From Persicaria tinctoria (Eukaryota > Streptophyta > Magnoliopsida > Caryophyllales > Polygonaceae), in NCBI GenBank assembly GCA_037127255.1, contig JBANSL010000002.1, forward strand, positions 5,562,001 through 5,626,000: DNA of 64,000 bases, given 5' to 3'. Positions 32,868 through 45,141 of this stretch are shown piece after piece; positions within the stretch are counted from its first letter, which is position 1, and the number at the start of each line of letters is the position of its first letter. Below the pieces are notes generated by a model. That model did no database searches. It saw nothing but the letters and a program-made list of their open reading frames with translations, and was not told the DNA's origin. Position numbers and translations under genes: made by a program.

Positions 32868-35800
32868 TCATATGGTATCATGCAGTGGAGGCTGCACATC
32901 AATGTTATGAGAACTACCAACACCAGCAGAAAGTGAGCTCGACATGAAATCAGTGTCACATACCTCAGTCATGTCACTCTCATCGAACTCTTTGGTTGGG
33001 AAACTTTGATGGTCCTCCACATGCATTTCAGTTGGAGATTTGATGATCATCTCCAATGTCATTGCAACTTCTTTCATTGTAGGCCTCAGCCTTCCAATAC
33101 CATTTAAGCAACGTTTTGCTAGGTCAGCAACGGATACCAGCTCCTCCACCTTGGCCTCGTTTACAACTCGAGGGTCCAAGATGTCAAACAATAGAGAGTT
33201 TTGTACCATGGATAGGAATTCTGTCACCAAGCTCTTTTGCTCCATAGAACCATCCCTGTAGATTGGCTTCTTACCCGTCAAAATTTCCAAGAGAACAACC
33301 CCAAAACTATACACGTCACTTTTATCTGTAAACTGATTTGATTGGAAGTATTCTGGATCCAGATACCTCATTGTACCTCGGACAAGGGTGGTCAAGTGTG
33401 TTTGATCAATGCCCGTGGTCTTGGAAGATCCAAAGTCAGAAACTTTGGCTTTGTACTTGTCATCCAAGAGTATGTTCAATGACTTGATATCCCTGTGATA
33501 TATAGGAATAGATGAATATGAATGTAGATATGCTATTGCTCCAGCTGCCCCCGCGGCAATTTTTAAACGCATCGGCCAACTAAGAACTAAATCTTCATCA
33601 GGATCATGGATGTGTTGGGAAAGTGTTCCGTTGGAAATGAACTCGTACACGAGAAGAGGGACTTCTCTCTCCAAGCAACATCCCAACAATTTAACCACGT
33701 TTCTATGATTGATTTGAGACAAAATAACCACTTCAGTTATGAACTGTTCCATCTCACTGTCATCCATCATCTTTAACTTCTTGATTGCAACAGTCCTTCC
33801 ATCATCCAACATACCTTTGTAGACGGTCCCCTGACCACCTTTACCAAGTACCCGATTTTCGTTGAAGTGGTTTGTGGCTTTGTCCAACTGCTTATGGGTG
33901 AATAATTTCGTTCTTTCTGCAACACCTTCACTAGTGGACTGATGTTGTTGTAACTTCTGCTTGAAAACTTTTACTCTTCGCACAATCTTACTCCTCCTCT
34001 TGATGAAACGACGTAGCAAACAACAACCACACACTAAAAGCAACGGCCCAAGTGCAATGGAAAGGAAAACTGCAACAAGTGATGTAAGTTAAATTCCAAA
34101 TCACTATTGAGTTTGTGCAATGAATTGAAGTCCTCGATCTATTGTCCTTAAAATAGCTTGCTTCAAGATAATGGTTATTAATAATATGAAAAGGTTAGAA
34201 ACCAACTGCAAATTAAAATTGAAACTTTAAAAGTTCATTACTTGCAGCGATTAATATGTAGACGTGGGGGGAGTCGCTGCTGTCGTCGCAACCATATCGG
34301 AGACAGGTTCGGCCGTGACATCGCCTGCATTCATGACGAACTACAAAACACAAATATGATCAATCAATATGAAATCTAGCTAAGAGTTTGCTTTCCGATG
34401 AGAATGCTAATGATTCCTACAAACTCAATTTCGACGGCTCTATGCGTGTCTCTGGTCGCGCTTCGTATGGGTTCGCTATTCGCGATTCGGATGGGGTAAT
34501 CGTCTCCATATATGGACCGTGGAATTTGTAACAACAACTCCATCTTATATATTTACAGAAGCTTTGGGTCTTAGAATGGGTGTTCTAAGAGCGCCAAACA
34601 GATGAATCTAGAAAACCTTCTTATTGAAAGAGATAATCTGATTGTTATAAAAGTTGTCTTTGAGGATTGGAAATGTCTTTGAAACATTGAGCTTTTACTA
34701 TCAGATATGAAATTAGATCTTTACTTGTTCTCTAATGTTGCTATTCGTCATATTTTCAGGGAATTGAATGCGATGCGGCAGATAGGATCGCGCCTTGCCT
34801 ACCCATCGTACCCCTGTTCACGTTAGCCTTGAGACTGATTCAGAGCTTCGTGTTCTCGTCCGCAAGAACACTCTACGAAGGAAGGCCGCTGACCGCCCGC
34901 CCTAATCCTTATCTTGCTTCCAAAAAAAAAATCTATTTGCAACGATGTCATTTTTGTATGAATTGGCAAAACTAACTTCCACTTCAAGGCAAAACTAACT
35001 CAAGAGACATTTTTATGGCAAAAAAATTGGGGTTTGGAATCATGAATTTGGCCATCAAATTCGAATTTTTTTTCAAAATATTCATAGAAAAATAAATAAT
35101 TACACATTTATTCACTACTTTAAACTATTTACAAAAATATTCAATTTTTGCAGAGAAATAAAAAAAACACGGTCTAAACCTGCATTTCATTCAGAAGTTT
35201 TAAATCCGATTTGGAACAAGACCTTCGCCGACCTCAGATTGTCGGCACAAGAAGATGGGACCTACTTAAGGTGAAACGCGGGATGAATCCGCGTGCTACC
35301 TTTTTATTTTTTATTTTTTTTATGTTTTTATCATTAAAATAAATAAAAGTGATAAAACGCGGGTTCAACCCGCGTTTTATTCATTTATTTTTTCCCACTT
35401 TTTCTTCTGTTTTAAATTTTAAAACTTCCAAATAAAATGCGGGTTTAAATCGCGTTTTTCTGATTTCTCTGCAAAAATTGAATATTTTTGTAAATAGTTT
35501 AAAGTAGTGAATAAAGGTGTAATTATTTATTTTTCTATGAACATTTTGAAAAAAAATGAGTGAGGCTAGAGGCAAGACGTCGGAATGGCTATTGACAAGA
35601 TAATTTCACCTAAATTACCCCAAGTCCTTTTCATTTTTTCTGAACACGTTGCAAAAAGCTCAAAACTCTCTCTTCCGAATCGAAACCTAAATCTGACGAA
35701 CGAATTGTTTTGATTGAAAACAGCCTAAAATCGATGAAATTAATCAAAAGATCAATCAATCAACACACGAACGGGTATATCGGTCGCTTTAAGTGATTAT

Positions 35801-38800
35801 CGAATGACAATTTTAATTTTCGTTCGAAAAAACCGTCGAAGGAAGAGCTCGGCATACAGAAATGAGGTTAATGCATAAGCTCAGCATATTTATGTGAGGT
35901 GAATAAATAAGCTCAACAAGTTTTTGTGAGGTGAATATGTAACCTCAGTGAATAAAAAAGAGGTTATGAAGAAGCCTCATCTACTTTTTAAGAGGTATAT
36001 AATGACCCCTTTGAAGATCTTATCTAAATCCTCATTGATATAAGTTGAGCTAAATAAACAACCTCGGCCTCTGTTGTTGAGGTGAAGGAGGTAGCTCGGC
36101 TTCTGTTGTTGAGGTTAAAGAGAGAGCTCAGCTTCTGTTGTTGAGCTTAGTGAGTGAGCTCGGCCAATGTTGTTGAGGCTATAAAATATCCTCCTTGACA
36201 CGTATTGCATAAATTCATTAAAAGTATATGTGTGATGAATATTGTTATAATGCAAACTCATATGCTTAATAATGAGACATACTAAATGACTAAATCAGTT
36301 TAGAAAATGTTGTTTTCTCCACTTCTGATTGCAACTTTAAATGAAATAGTAAATTAGTTATTCTTAAGCAGACATGAAACAAATTAATGCATATTTTAAT
36401 GTTCTATCTTACGGTAATTGTTTCAAGTGCCCACTTCCCACTTATCCTCAACCTAAGGATTAATGGCGTCTTAATTCCTTTCCGTCCTAATCTAGTAAAT
36501 AAGAAAAATGTAATTATTTGGAGCTACGTTACCTGTACTAATCTAAATAACAAGCCATTGGTAGTGGTTGTTGTTATGCTATGGAAATCTAATGTATTAG
36601 CAATAGAAAAACAACTAGGAATTACATCCACGTTGCATTCACGATGGTTTCATGAACAAAAAATATTGATATATGTCAGTTCGACAAGTAATATTGAAAT
36701 CTTAAATTACCTCTATTGATGTTACATTCATGACGAATACATCTATCCACTAGTGTTTTGACCTGTGCTACGCACGGGTCTAAATTTTTTTAATATAAAT
36801 TATATATAAAATAATATTTTTATGTTATAATTATTAAAGATTTATCGCTAGGGAAAAATATTTTTGTATAAATATATTGAGATTATTTATGATGAACTTT
36901 AACCGCTAAATTGTTATCAAATGTATAGTTGTTCGTGCTTTATACTAATATTTATATTTAACACCACAAACATTATACAACCAGCCTTTTTCTTGCTTCT
37001 ATTTATTCAAATTAATATGATATATTATGATTTCTAATATTAATTTTAAAATGATGAAATTAAATTAATGAGTAATGTTAATCTAAAAAGGATATTTCTA
37101 ACTAATGAGAAAGCATTTAGTGAATGAATTTATTGGGCAAAAAATCTCTTTTATAAGTTCATTCTTAAAATTTAATATATTGATTTTTTAATTAAAAATT
37201 GATGTTTATGCCAATTGATATGATTATTATGATTTCAAATAAAAATAATATGATTATTATGATTTACAATATTAATTTTAAAATGGTTAATCTAAATAGA
37301 TATATTGTTATTATTTTTAATCTAAAAGTTTTCCTAATTTTTAAGGATATATTTCGTTAATGCATTTAATTTATTGGGCAAAATGAAATCCTCTTTTATA
37401 AGTTATATAGATTTATTCATTTATTTATATTATTATTTATTTTTATTAGGTTAAATTCTAGACTTATCATTATGTAAAAAAATAATCTTTCTAAAAAGCT
37501 ATATTTTTATTGTTGTGAATCTAAATATTTTAACCTCAACAACAGAAGCTGAGCTCTCTCTTTAACCTCAACAACAGAAGCCGAGCTATCTCCTTCACCT
37601 CAACAACAGAGGCCGAGGTTGTTTATTTAGCTCAGCTTATATCAATGAGGATTTAGATAAGATCTTCAAAGGGGTCATTATATACCTCTTAAAAAGTAGA
37701 TGAGGCTTCTTCATAACCTCTTTTTTATGCACCGAGGTTACGTATTCACCTCACAAAAACTTACTGAGCTTATTTATTCACCTCACATAAATATGCTGAG
37801 CTTATGCATTAACCTCATTTCTGTATGCCGAGCTCTTCCTTCGACGGTTTTTTTGAACGAAGATTAAAATTGTCATTCGATAATCATTTAAAGCGACTGA
37901 TATACCCGTTCGTGTGTTGATTGATTGATCTTTTGATTAATTTCATCGATTTTAGGCTGTTTCAATCAAAACAATTCGTTCGTCAGATTTAGGTTTCGAT
38001 TCGGAAGAGAGAGTTTTGAGCTTTTTGCAACGTGTTCAGAAAAAATGAAAAGGACTTGGGGTAATTTAGGTGAAATTATCTTGTCAATAGCCATTCCGAC
38101 GTCTTGCCTAAAGCCCTTATGAAAAAAAATTCATCAAATTCATGGGCAAAGTTGGGTTTTACTCTCACAAAAGCGAAATTAAAAGAAAAGAGAAAAAAGA
38201 AAAAGGGTTGGGTGGGGGTGGGGGGTGAAGGAGGCGACTTTAGGGGATGTTTTCCTTCCCACCCCCTCCACCTTTATTTAAGGGGTGGAATCACCATCCA
38301 CCTCCTCCACCCTCTCTCACAAGCTAGGCGTGGAATTTTTCTCCACCCCCACCTCCTTCCACCTCCTAAAATAAGTGGGAAAAAAACAGGGCCTTAATGA
38401 GTTAGGCCTAGTTGTTCATCTTCTTTCTTTCTTTTTTTCTTTTTTTTTTTTTTTTTTTTTTTTTTTTGATTAGGTAAAAATTCGAAGGTCAGACAGGCCT
38501 GACTCATCGAGAGGCCGACCGAAGTCGGCAGACGGCGAACCGTCTAACATAGCAACCTACAAACATAACTACAAATAACAAGCGTAGTGAAACAAACAGT
38601 AATAAACTCTACTACAGAAATTCCAAGAAGACCAAACACCCGAAAAGCTGAGGAAGCCATCGAAGAACGCAGCCAAGCACCACCGAACAGCAGCACCGCG
38701 GGCCAGTAGTAAAGCAGGACTCTAACTCCTGTGGGTAGTGCAGACGAACTCCAAGGAAAACTCTGTCCCGAATACGGAGTCGCCTTGAGCGCACCACCTC

Positions 38801-40919
38801 GACTCCAGCCAGACCCGACTACAGACTCCACACCCCCCAACCAAGCAGAAGATCTTCTAAAAACATCGGAAGCAGAGCCGCAAACTGTTTGAACAAAACG
38901 CCATCAAGCTAGCTTTCACCTACAAAAGTATCGACAAGCCCTTGCGGGATTTTCTCAAGACCCTTTCGGGTGGTTATACTCAAGACCCTTTCGGGTTTTA
39001 GACTTAGTGTGTGTATATATATAAATAAATATACACCGTATATACGTATTTTTAATTTTTTTTTTTTTTGGGGACAAAATCTCAACCTTGGGCCCGAAGG
39101 ACCCGCGACTTGGGCCCGAAGGACCCGAGACTTGGGCCCGAAGGACCCGAGACTTGGGCCCGAAGGACCAAGGGAGAGAGGAAGCGCGCAGCCCGGAGAG
39201 ACACCTCGAGCGGCGAAAACAGGCCGGAAACCAGGCACGCCGGAAGAGGAGGAGGAAGGCCATGAGGAGGGAAAGGAGACGCAACCAGCGGCTAGGGGGA
39301 GGCGGCGCAGCAACGGCACCACCGACCCAGAGACGACACCAACAGCGTAAGAAGCAAAATCAACGAGAGAAGCCATCTTGGAGAGCAGCGATCGCCACTA
39401 CCAAAGCCAACGAGCCCCGAATAGACGTATCGACATGACAATCGATGATCGGCGAGCCCGAAACCACCAACAACTAGGTTGCGACGGAGAAAGGGCGGAG
39501 GGTTCAAAGCTAGGGTTTCACACCCACCCAAATCGAGCCCGAAACTCACCGGGAGGAGGTCAATCGACCACCAAGAGGCCAGGAACGAAGTCGAGGAGTG
39601 GTGAGAGGGACCGAAACGAAGCTATGGCGGAGGATTTACATGGCCGGAGGTTGAAGGTGATGGGAATTTGGGGGCGCGTGGCCCCTAAGGGCCAGCGCGT
39701 TCTTTCTCACGTTTGTTCATCTTCTTTCTATTTCAATCAACAAAAATAATTTAAATAGATTTTCTTTTTTCTTTTAATGTAGCCGTTATAGGATATTGAG
39801 TTGAATGATCATTATTTAAATATATGCACAAAATTGAGGATATATTAAATATGCAAGCTAGGGGTGATAATTTTCAAAATCAAGAATCAAATATGAATTA
39901 AGGAAATTAATGAGAATAAATTATAATACGTAAATAAAACATAGTATTAGTATATAGGAATTACCTTGACATCCATCCAACACATAAGGGTTCCCTTCTC
40001 TGTCGCCATCGCATTGGCAGGTTGCACTATTGTTGGTTCCTTGCAGGTAAGGGAAACACCGGGCTTGATCAGGATAGGAGTCGGGCCAACGACTGCTAAC
40101 CCAGCTCCACAATAATATTACTGGCACAGTCGATGGATGTGAGGTCAACGAATTTCCGATGTAACCCTTCAAAGAGTCGTTCTTTATTAAAGTCGCCGCA
40201 AGGCAGCTGTTTTGACGCTCCCCCGATGACTGGCCATAGAAATCTATGTGATAAAACTGTAGAGGAGAATAAGCAAGATCCAACCATGTTGATGATATCG
40301 ATGTTGTTGAAGGCAGTTGCGTTTGGCAACACTCAATCCCATAGCACTTGTTTCCAGGGATGGCCGCGGTGTTGTTGTTGTTTTGGCAAACGGTGGAACA
40401 TCCTGCCATAGTTTTCTCTTTGAGGTTGACTAAGACTGTGCTTCCAGCACAACCCCCCATAAAGAAAACATTTCCATCCGTAGAGAAGTTGTACGGGCCT
40501 CCCCTCAGGTCAATACTGTTTAGCCTTTGGCGTTGCGTATCTACAGTGCACACCTTTAAGAATGGTATGCTTACCGTCATAGTTTGGATAGGAGTGCGAG
40601 CATAGCCGCCTTCGTTCCATGAACTGTTTAAGACTATCTTCAACACCTCAACATTGAGTTTGGTTAAGAAGGGTCTGGTAGAGCTGTTGGGATATGGGTA
40701 GGGTTTGCACTGGATCTCATACCAGGAGTCGAGGAAGCAGTTGGCACCTATGCCAAACGGGAAAGGGATACTGCTCACATTCCCACAAGAGGTCTGACAA
40801 CCGGGCAGTCCAATGGGCGCGTCTGGTTTCACTTTGAGGAATGATGATGATGATAATAGGATCATCAACCCTAAAAGTGCAGGTGTTTGTAAATGTGCTT
40901 TCAATCCTTTCATTAGCAA
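32868..40919 (-). CDS. wall-associated receptor kinase-like (WAKL), intact, giant intron 1
   Basis: Exons 40919-39965, 34340-34242 and 34069-32868 join in phase to give 751 residues. Exon 1 holds a signal peptide, the galacturonan-binding domain (CQTSCGNVSSIPFPFG, GCAGSTVLVN) and a Cys-rich WAK-associated end (NPYVLDGCQG). Exon 2 gives a short Cys-rich stub (ECRRCHGRTC). Exon 3 gives the membrane helix (about residues 353-372, IALGPLLLVCGCCLL) and a kinase with [34 protein letters not shown] and [14 protein letters not shown]. It is an RD kinase and looks competent. The usual [11 protein letters not shown] reads GTMRYLDPEYF here. Intron 1 is 5.6 kb and packed with transposons, so correct splicing is the main doubt. 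WAKLs bind wall pectin and signal in growth and defence. Confidence 0.82.
34395..34931 (+). mobile_element. LINE fragment with RNase H domain
   Basis: The plus strand encodes KLNFDGS and GRASYGFAIRDSDG, the start of the RNase H-like domain found at the 3' end of plant LINE pol. After frameshifts comes a degraded FRELNAMADR-type end and an A-run (34920-34929). The rest of the LINE is missing. It lies in intron 1 of the WAKL gene. Confidence 0.75.
34932..35562. other. WAKL intron 1, AT-rich with an inverted block
   Basis: The sequence gaaaaataaataattacac...caatttttgcagagaaat near 35090-35160 returns inverted near 35460-35545, and gcgggttcaacccgcgttttat lies between. This is a roughly 450-bp hairpin-like MITE, interrupted at its right edge by the MULE. 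No gene is seen. Confidence 0.5.
35563..38116. mobile_element. MULE-like element with roughly 590-bp terminal inverted repeats
   Basis: Left arm 35563-36150 returns inverted at 37528-38116 at very high identity (gcaagacgtcggaatggc outermost). It is flanked by tgaaaaaaaat on both sides, consistent with a 9-11-bp Mutator-type duplication. The arms contain nested repeats of a gagctcggcttctgttgttg unit. The centre (36151-37527) is AT-rich, with no transposase. It lies in intron 1 of the WAKL gene. Confidence 0.82.
36750..36790 (-). mobile_element. Helitron-like 3' terminus inside the MULE
   Basis: On the minus strand the text runs gacccgtgcgtagcacaggtc, a 9-bp hairpin with one mismatch, and then caaaacactag before T. 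A GC hairpin about 10 bases before CTAG, at an A/T site, is the Helitron end signature. The AT-rich body extends rightward to about 37490. The other end was not located. Confidence 0.5.
38429..39712 (-). mobile_element. short LINE-type retroposon with 17-bp target duplication
   Basis: The poly(T) at 38429-38467 is the poly(A) tail of a minus-strand insert. The flanks share ttgttcatcttctttct (38412-38428 and 39713-39729). The body is GC-rich with a LINE 5' UTR-like start near 39710 and a 3' end reading accttcgaatttttacctaa before the A-run. No ORF2 is visible, so it is an internally deleted, non-autonomous copy. It lies in WAKL intron 1. Confidence 0.82.
39083..39170. repeat. 22-bp tandem repeat
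   Basis: Three full units of ggacccgagacttgggcccgaa (the first with cgcg) at 39099-39164, plus partial units on each side, inside the LINE-type insert. Confidence 0.9.
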
Positions 40920-41469
40920 AGAAAGTAGAAAGAGATTGAAATTGCAAATTTATTTTCTCTTCCTTTTTTACTTGGCTTTTAAATATGAACGTTGCTGACC
41001 ATTTCCACATTTCTAACCACCTCATCCAAGTAATAAACTACAACAAGCCAACAACTGACGTACGGTTTACGTTAATGTAACAAAAAAAAATGAAAAGGAA
41101 AATTTACCGAAACCACTCCAAAAATATACTGTAGAAATTTTCACACTTAATCATCCGTTTAAATATTAAATTAAAAAAAAAACCCACTTATTTGTTTCCA
41201 TTAATAGATTAAATGACATAAAGTAAGTGATTGACATGACATGTACCAAACTTTTTTTTTATAACCAACATGTACCAGAGACTCTGTTGTTTAGAACAAA
41301 GACTTTTGATTGGTTCATTTAATACACCTTTCTTCCGCCATATATAAATATTGGTATATTTAGCCCTATTAAGTTTTTAATTAAAAATGATATATTTAAA
41401 TCAAATTTTATAATTTAAAAAAAAATTATCATGCTACACATATAAAAAAATTATGCATTTTTATTTCTA
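40920..41469. other. WAKL promoter region and AT-rich spacer
   Basis: It lies upstream of the minus-strand WAKL ATG at 40919. No coding content. Several A-runs and AT-rich tracts are present, but no element I can name with confidence. Confidence 0.4.
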
Positions 41470-42330
41470 GGGAAAATTGCAAAAAATAGCCTAACCTTTA
41501 AGGGTAGTTGCGCTCAATAGCCTAAACTATCAAAAATGCAGAAAATAGCCTCAAGTATCTAACTGGTTGCGGAAAATAGCCTCAAGCTACATTAAAATTC
41601 AAATAATTACCTTTAAATTCAAATTAATGATAAAAAAAGTCTTAAGTTGTCATTAAATTCAAATTAATTACAAACCTTCTCCAAAACAATTTTTATTTTA
41701 AAAAATCATCACTTCTTATATAAAAAAAGGTTACACTTAATTGTTGTTATCTAAACTCATAGCTAAATTAATTATAAAAACTATCAAACCATATAAATAT
41801 AATTTAAATTTATTATTCTAAAAAATTAATTAGATTATTTACATATCATGAAAAGAAAATAAATACTTAAGCTTCTATTTACGATTGATCTAATAACTTC
41901 TATTCACAATTACTTAGATTTTTTGTTAAAATTTATTTATTTACACAATTTATATGGTAGTATAAGGTAGTTTTTGTAATTAATTTAATGATGAATTTAG
42001 CTAATAATGAATTAGTGAGAACAAAAATTTATGAGAAGTGGTAGATTTTAGGAATAAAAATTATTTAGGGCTTTTTTTATATAAGAAGTGATGATTTTTT
42101 TAAATAAAAATTGTTTTGGAGAAGGTTTGTAATTAATTTGAATTTAATGACAATTTAAGACTTTTTTTTATCATTAATTTGAATTTAAAGGTAATTATTT
42201 GAATTTTAATGTAGCTTGAGGCTATTTTCCGCAACCAGTTAAATACTTGAGGCTATTTCTGCATTTTTTATAGTTCAGGCTATTAAGCGCAACTACCCCT
42301 AAAGATTAGGCTATTTTTTGCAATTTTCCC
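41470..42330. mobile_element. MULE-type MITE, 861 bp, 9-bp target duplication
   Basis: The ends gggaaaattgcaaaaaatag and the inverted ctattttttgcaattttccc are flanked by ttatttcta at 41461-41469 and 42331-42339. The inverted arms run about 270 bp with high identity (gcctcaagctacattaaaat versus attttaatgtagcttgaggc). No coding content. Confidence 0.9.
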
Positions 42331-42885
42331 TTATTTCTATGATTTTTTGACTAAAAATGTCATTTGTAAATCATAATTTATGGTTTTATTTGCAATACTT
42401 TTCATATTTATCATTTTTTCTAATTAAATATGACATTTAAATCAAATTTTATAGTTTTCTTTCAATACTTTTCAGAAAAATATTCATTATACTATATATA
42501 TAATCTATTAATTTTTATGCATATTTTTTACTAAAAATATCATATTTAAACCAAAATTTATGGTTTCTTTCAAATTTCAATATTTTTACAAAAATTTCTT
42601 CATAAAATAAATTTTCCAAATTTTTTTTCTTCCAAAATATATATTCACCCCCCTCCCGAATCCTACTGGTAAGAAATGTTCTAAAATGTGATTTTTACTT
42701 TACAACTTCTATAGTAATCGTTGACAAAAATGGTGAGAAAGTGTCAAGATGTGGACGTATAAAGCAGTTATGTCATTTCAGAATAATATAAGATTCATAG
42801 TCTATATTTATATCTCTCACTATATACCAAATTTTCCCCTATATATCGATAATTGAGGGAAAAAAGTGGGGAATATATATATATA
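42331..42885. other. AT-rich spacer
   Basis: Very AT-rich, with repeated words like aaatatgacatttaaatcaaa at 42360-42580. It ends in a (TA)n run near 42870. No gene seen. Confidence 0.4.
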
Positions 42886-44324
42886 TATAGAGTATGGATC
42901 ATATGTACTCACCTCTTATTGAGTATCAAGTACTCAAATCTAGGCCATTGATCTATAAAAAATGGAAGGATAGGATAGTGCCACGTGTATTGATAGCTTT
43001 TTAAAAAAAGGTGGAAATTTTCCCCCAATTTCACCCAACTTAAACGTGAAGCGCGTGAGGCGTGAGAGTAATTTACAAAACCTAAATCTCTAACTGGTTC
43101 CCAAATTAAAAGAGAGCCGCCTCCTTCTTGCTCCCATGGAGCCAGATTTGGATTCCTCTCCTCAAATCCTTCCCATGGAAGATAGCAGCTGAGATGGTGA
43201 TGGCGGATGGAGATGGAGGATGGCGGAGGCGGTGTTCGAAGGAGATGGCGGAGGCGGTGTTCCTCAGGGGATCCCCGTCGCCGGCGTCGCCCCCTCCCCG
43301 CCTACGCCGACCCCCCGTCGCCGACCCCACAACCCCTCCCCGGCTCTGCTCGCACCGGCCTCCGCCTTCCTCCTCTCGACCTCTCGCCCTCCCTCCCTAG
43401 TCCCTACCCTCCGCCCACCTCTCCACCGCCCAGATCCGACCACCCACCGCCTCCTCCAGCCACCGGCAGCCTTCCCCGAGCCCAGATCCGGCCTCCCTGA
43501 GTGAAGAAGGCGGCGAATCTGTTGGCCACCAGTTGGGAGGAACAGGGGCGGTTCCGGTGACCACCAGTTGCAGATCCGGTGGCGATTCAATGGAGCGAGC
43601 GATGGCGATGGGGGTGGCGGTTCCAGTGGCCACCAGTTGCAGATGGCGATGGCGATGGCGGTTCCTGTGCGATTCCGAGTGCTTGATGGGTAAGCCCTAA
43701 TTTTGAACGAATTGCTTTGTTGAGGACAGCATACTGCAGTGTGTTTCGTTACCTTGTCGAGTCTAGAACGAATTGCTTTGTTGCTTAATTAGTGGTAGTG
43801 TGCTGCTCGTATCGACGAAATTTTGCTCCGGTGGTGGCGAGGGCGTTCTAGATTGTATTGTGTAATTTGCTTTGTTGCTTATTTGAGATTGATTGTATTG
43901 TTGCTTAATTACCTTGTCGAAGTCTAGAACGGATTGATTGTATTGTGTATTGTTATACAATCGACAAACCTTCCTTTTTGCTATTTTTTTGGTTTTGAAT
44001 CGACATTTATGGGTTGTTTTGAATCGACATGGGTCGATTTTGTATGAGATGTAAGATTTAATCGAGGAAAGCCCGAATTATTCATATCTATAGATTCGAT
44101 TTATGCAGTGCTTGGCTTGCAATTTCAATTTCAATAGGTTGAATATCAATTTTATTTTTGCCTGTAATTTTCTAAATTGTCTTTTGGTCCTTCAATTATT
44201 CAATTGTATGATCGAATTATTCAGGTGTATGACCCAAATTATTCATTTGTATGAACTGATTTTGTGTTTAAGGAGATAAGTTTTTTCTACTTTGGCGGTT
44301 ATATAAAAAAATGCATACATATAC

Positions 44325-44690
44325 TATCGAATAATCATGTGATAACATCGAATAATCTAGCGATATCATTGAATAATGTAGCGATATCATCGAATAATAT
44401 TTAGTTATTTGTTAATATCACATAAGTAACCGAATAATATTATAATACCATCGAATAATTAAGCTATACAATCGAATAATCCGGTGATATCATCGAATAA
44501 TAAAGCCACAGGGTGTTTTCAAGGTGGTAGCCGATTAGAATAATCTATCGATATAATCCTTCGATACGATTGAATAATCTAGATATGTCATCGCATAATT
44601 CGTCGATACGATCGAATAATCCAGATATACCATCGCATAATCCGTCGATACGATCGAATAATCCAGATATACCATCGAATAATGTTAAGA
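44325..44690. repeat. degenerate tandem array of catcgaataat units
   Basis: About fifteen copies of a core tcgaataat (or tcgcataat) spaced by roughly 20-25 bases. The last part (about 44575-44690) is a near-perfect higher-order repeat containing gtcgatacgatcgaataatc. It is subterminal in the TIR element, where transposase-binding arrays often sit. Confidence 0.8.
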
Positions 44691-44863
44691 GAGTGCATCA
44701 CACACGCCCCCAATTCAGCAAGTTGTCAAGAAAAAACGTGGGTCCCACCATTTTTTCAATTAAAAAAAGTGTAAAATTACCTTTTAATCTCAACCACCCA
44801 TTTCCTTTAATCAAGGGCCTAGATTTGAGTACTTGATACACAATAAGGGGTGAGTACTCCGGA

Positions 44864-45124
44864 CAGGGGCGGAGGGAGGGGGGGCATGCGGTGGCTCGAG
44901 CCCCCCCTGAGCCGGAGGAAAACATAAAAAAAAAATTAAAAATATGTTTTTTTTTGTAATTTTTGATAATTTAAGGGGTAAAAACAATTAAAAAGAGTAA
45001 AAGAACAATAAGAATACTTAGCTTAGTTGGTATGAGGGTGGGAACTTGAGTAATGAGGTCTAGAGTTCAATTCCCTATAGCTTTAGTTTATTTTGAGCCC
45101 CCCCTGGATTTTTTCCTGCCCCTG
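44864..45124. mobile_element. hAT MITE, 261 bp, 8-bp target duplication
   Basis: Begins CAGGGGCGGA and ends CCTGCCCCTG. It is flanked by actccgga at 44856-44863 and 45125-45132. It contains a tRNA-like stretch (ttagcttagttggtatgag and gagttcaattcc) inside. It is inserted in the right inverted repeat of the surrounding TIR element. Confidence 0.9.
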
Positions 45125-45141
45125 ACTCCGGAACCAACCCC

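Noticed and set aside
39292..39549. ORFs around the 22-bp repeat
   Set aside because: They lie in the non-coding 5' part of the LINE-type insert; no homology recognised.
43207..43504. Overlapping proline-rich ORFs
   Set aside because: Long frames in several phases follow from GC-rich, stop-poor DNA. No start context, splice evidence or family.
45015..45090. tRNA gene inside the hAT MITE
   Set aside because: Box-like words only; no foldable acceptor and anticodon stems were seen.
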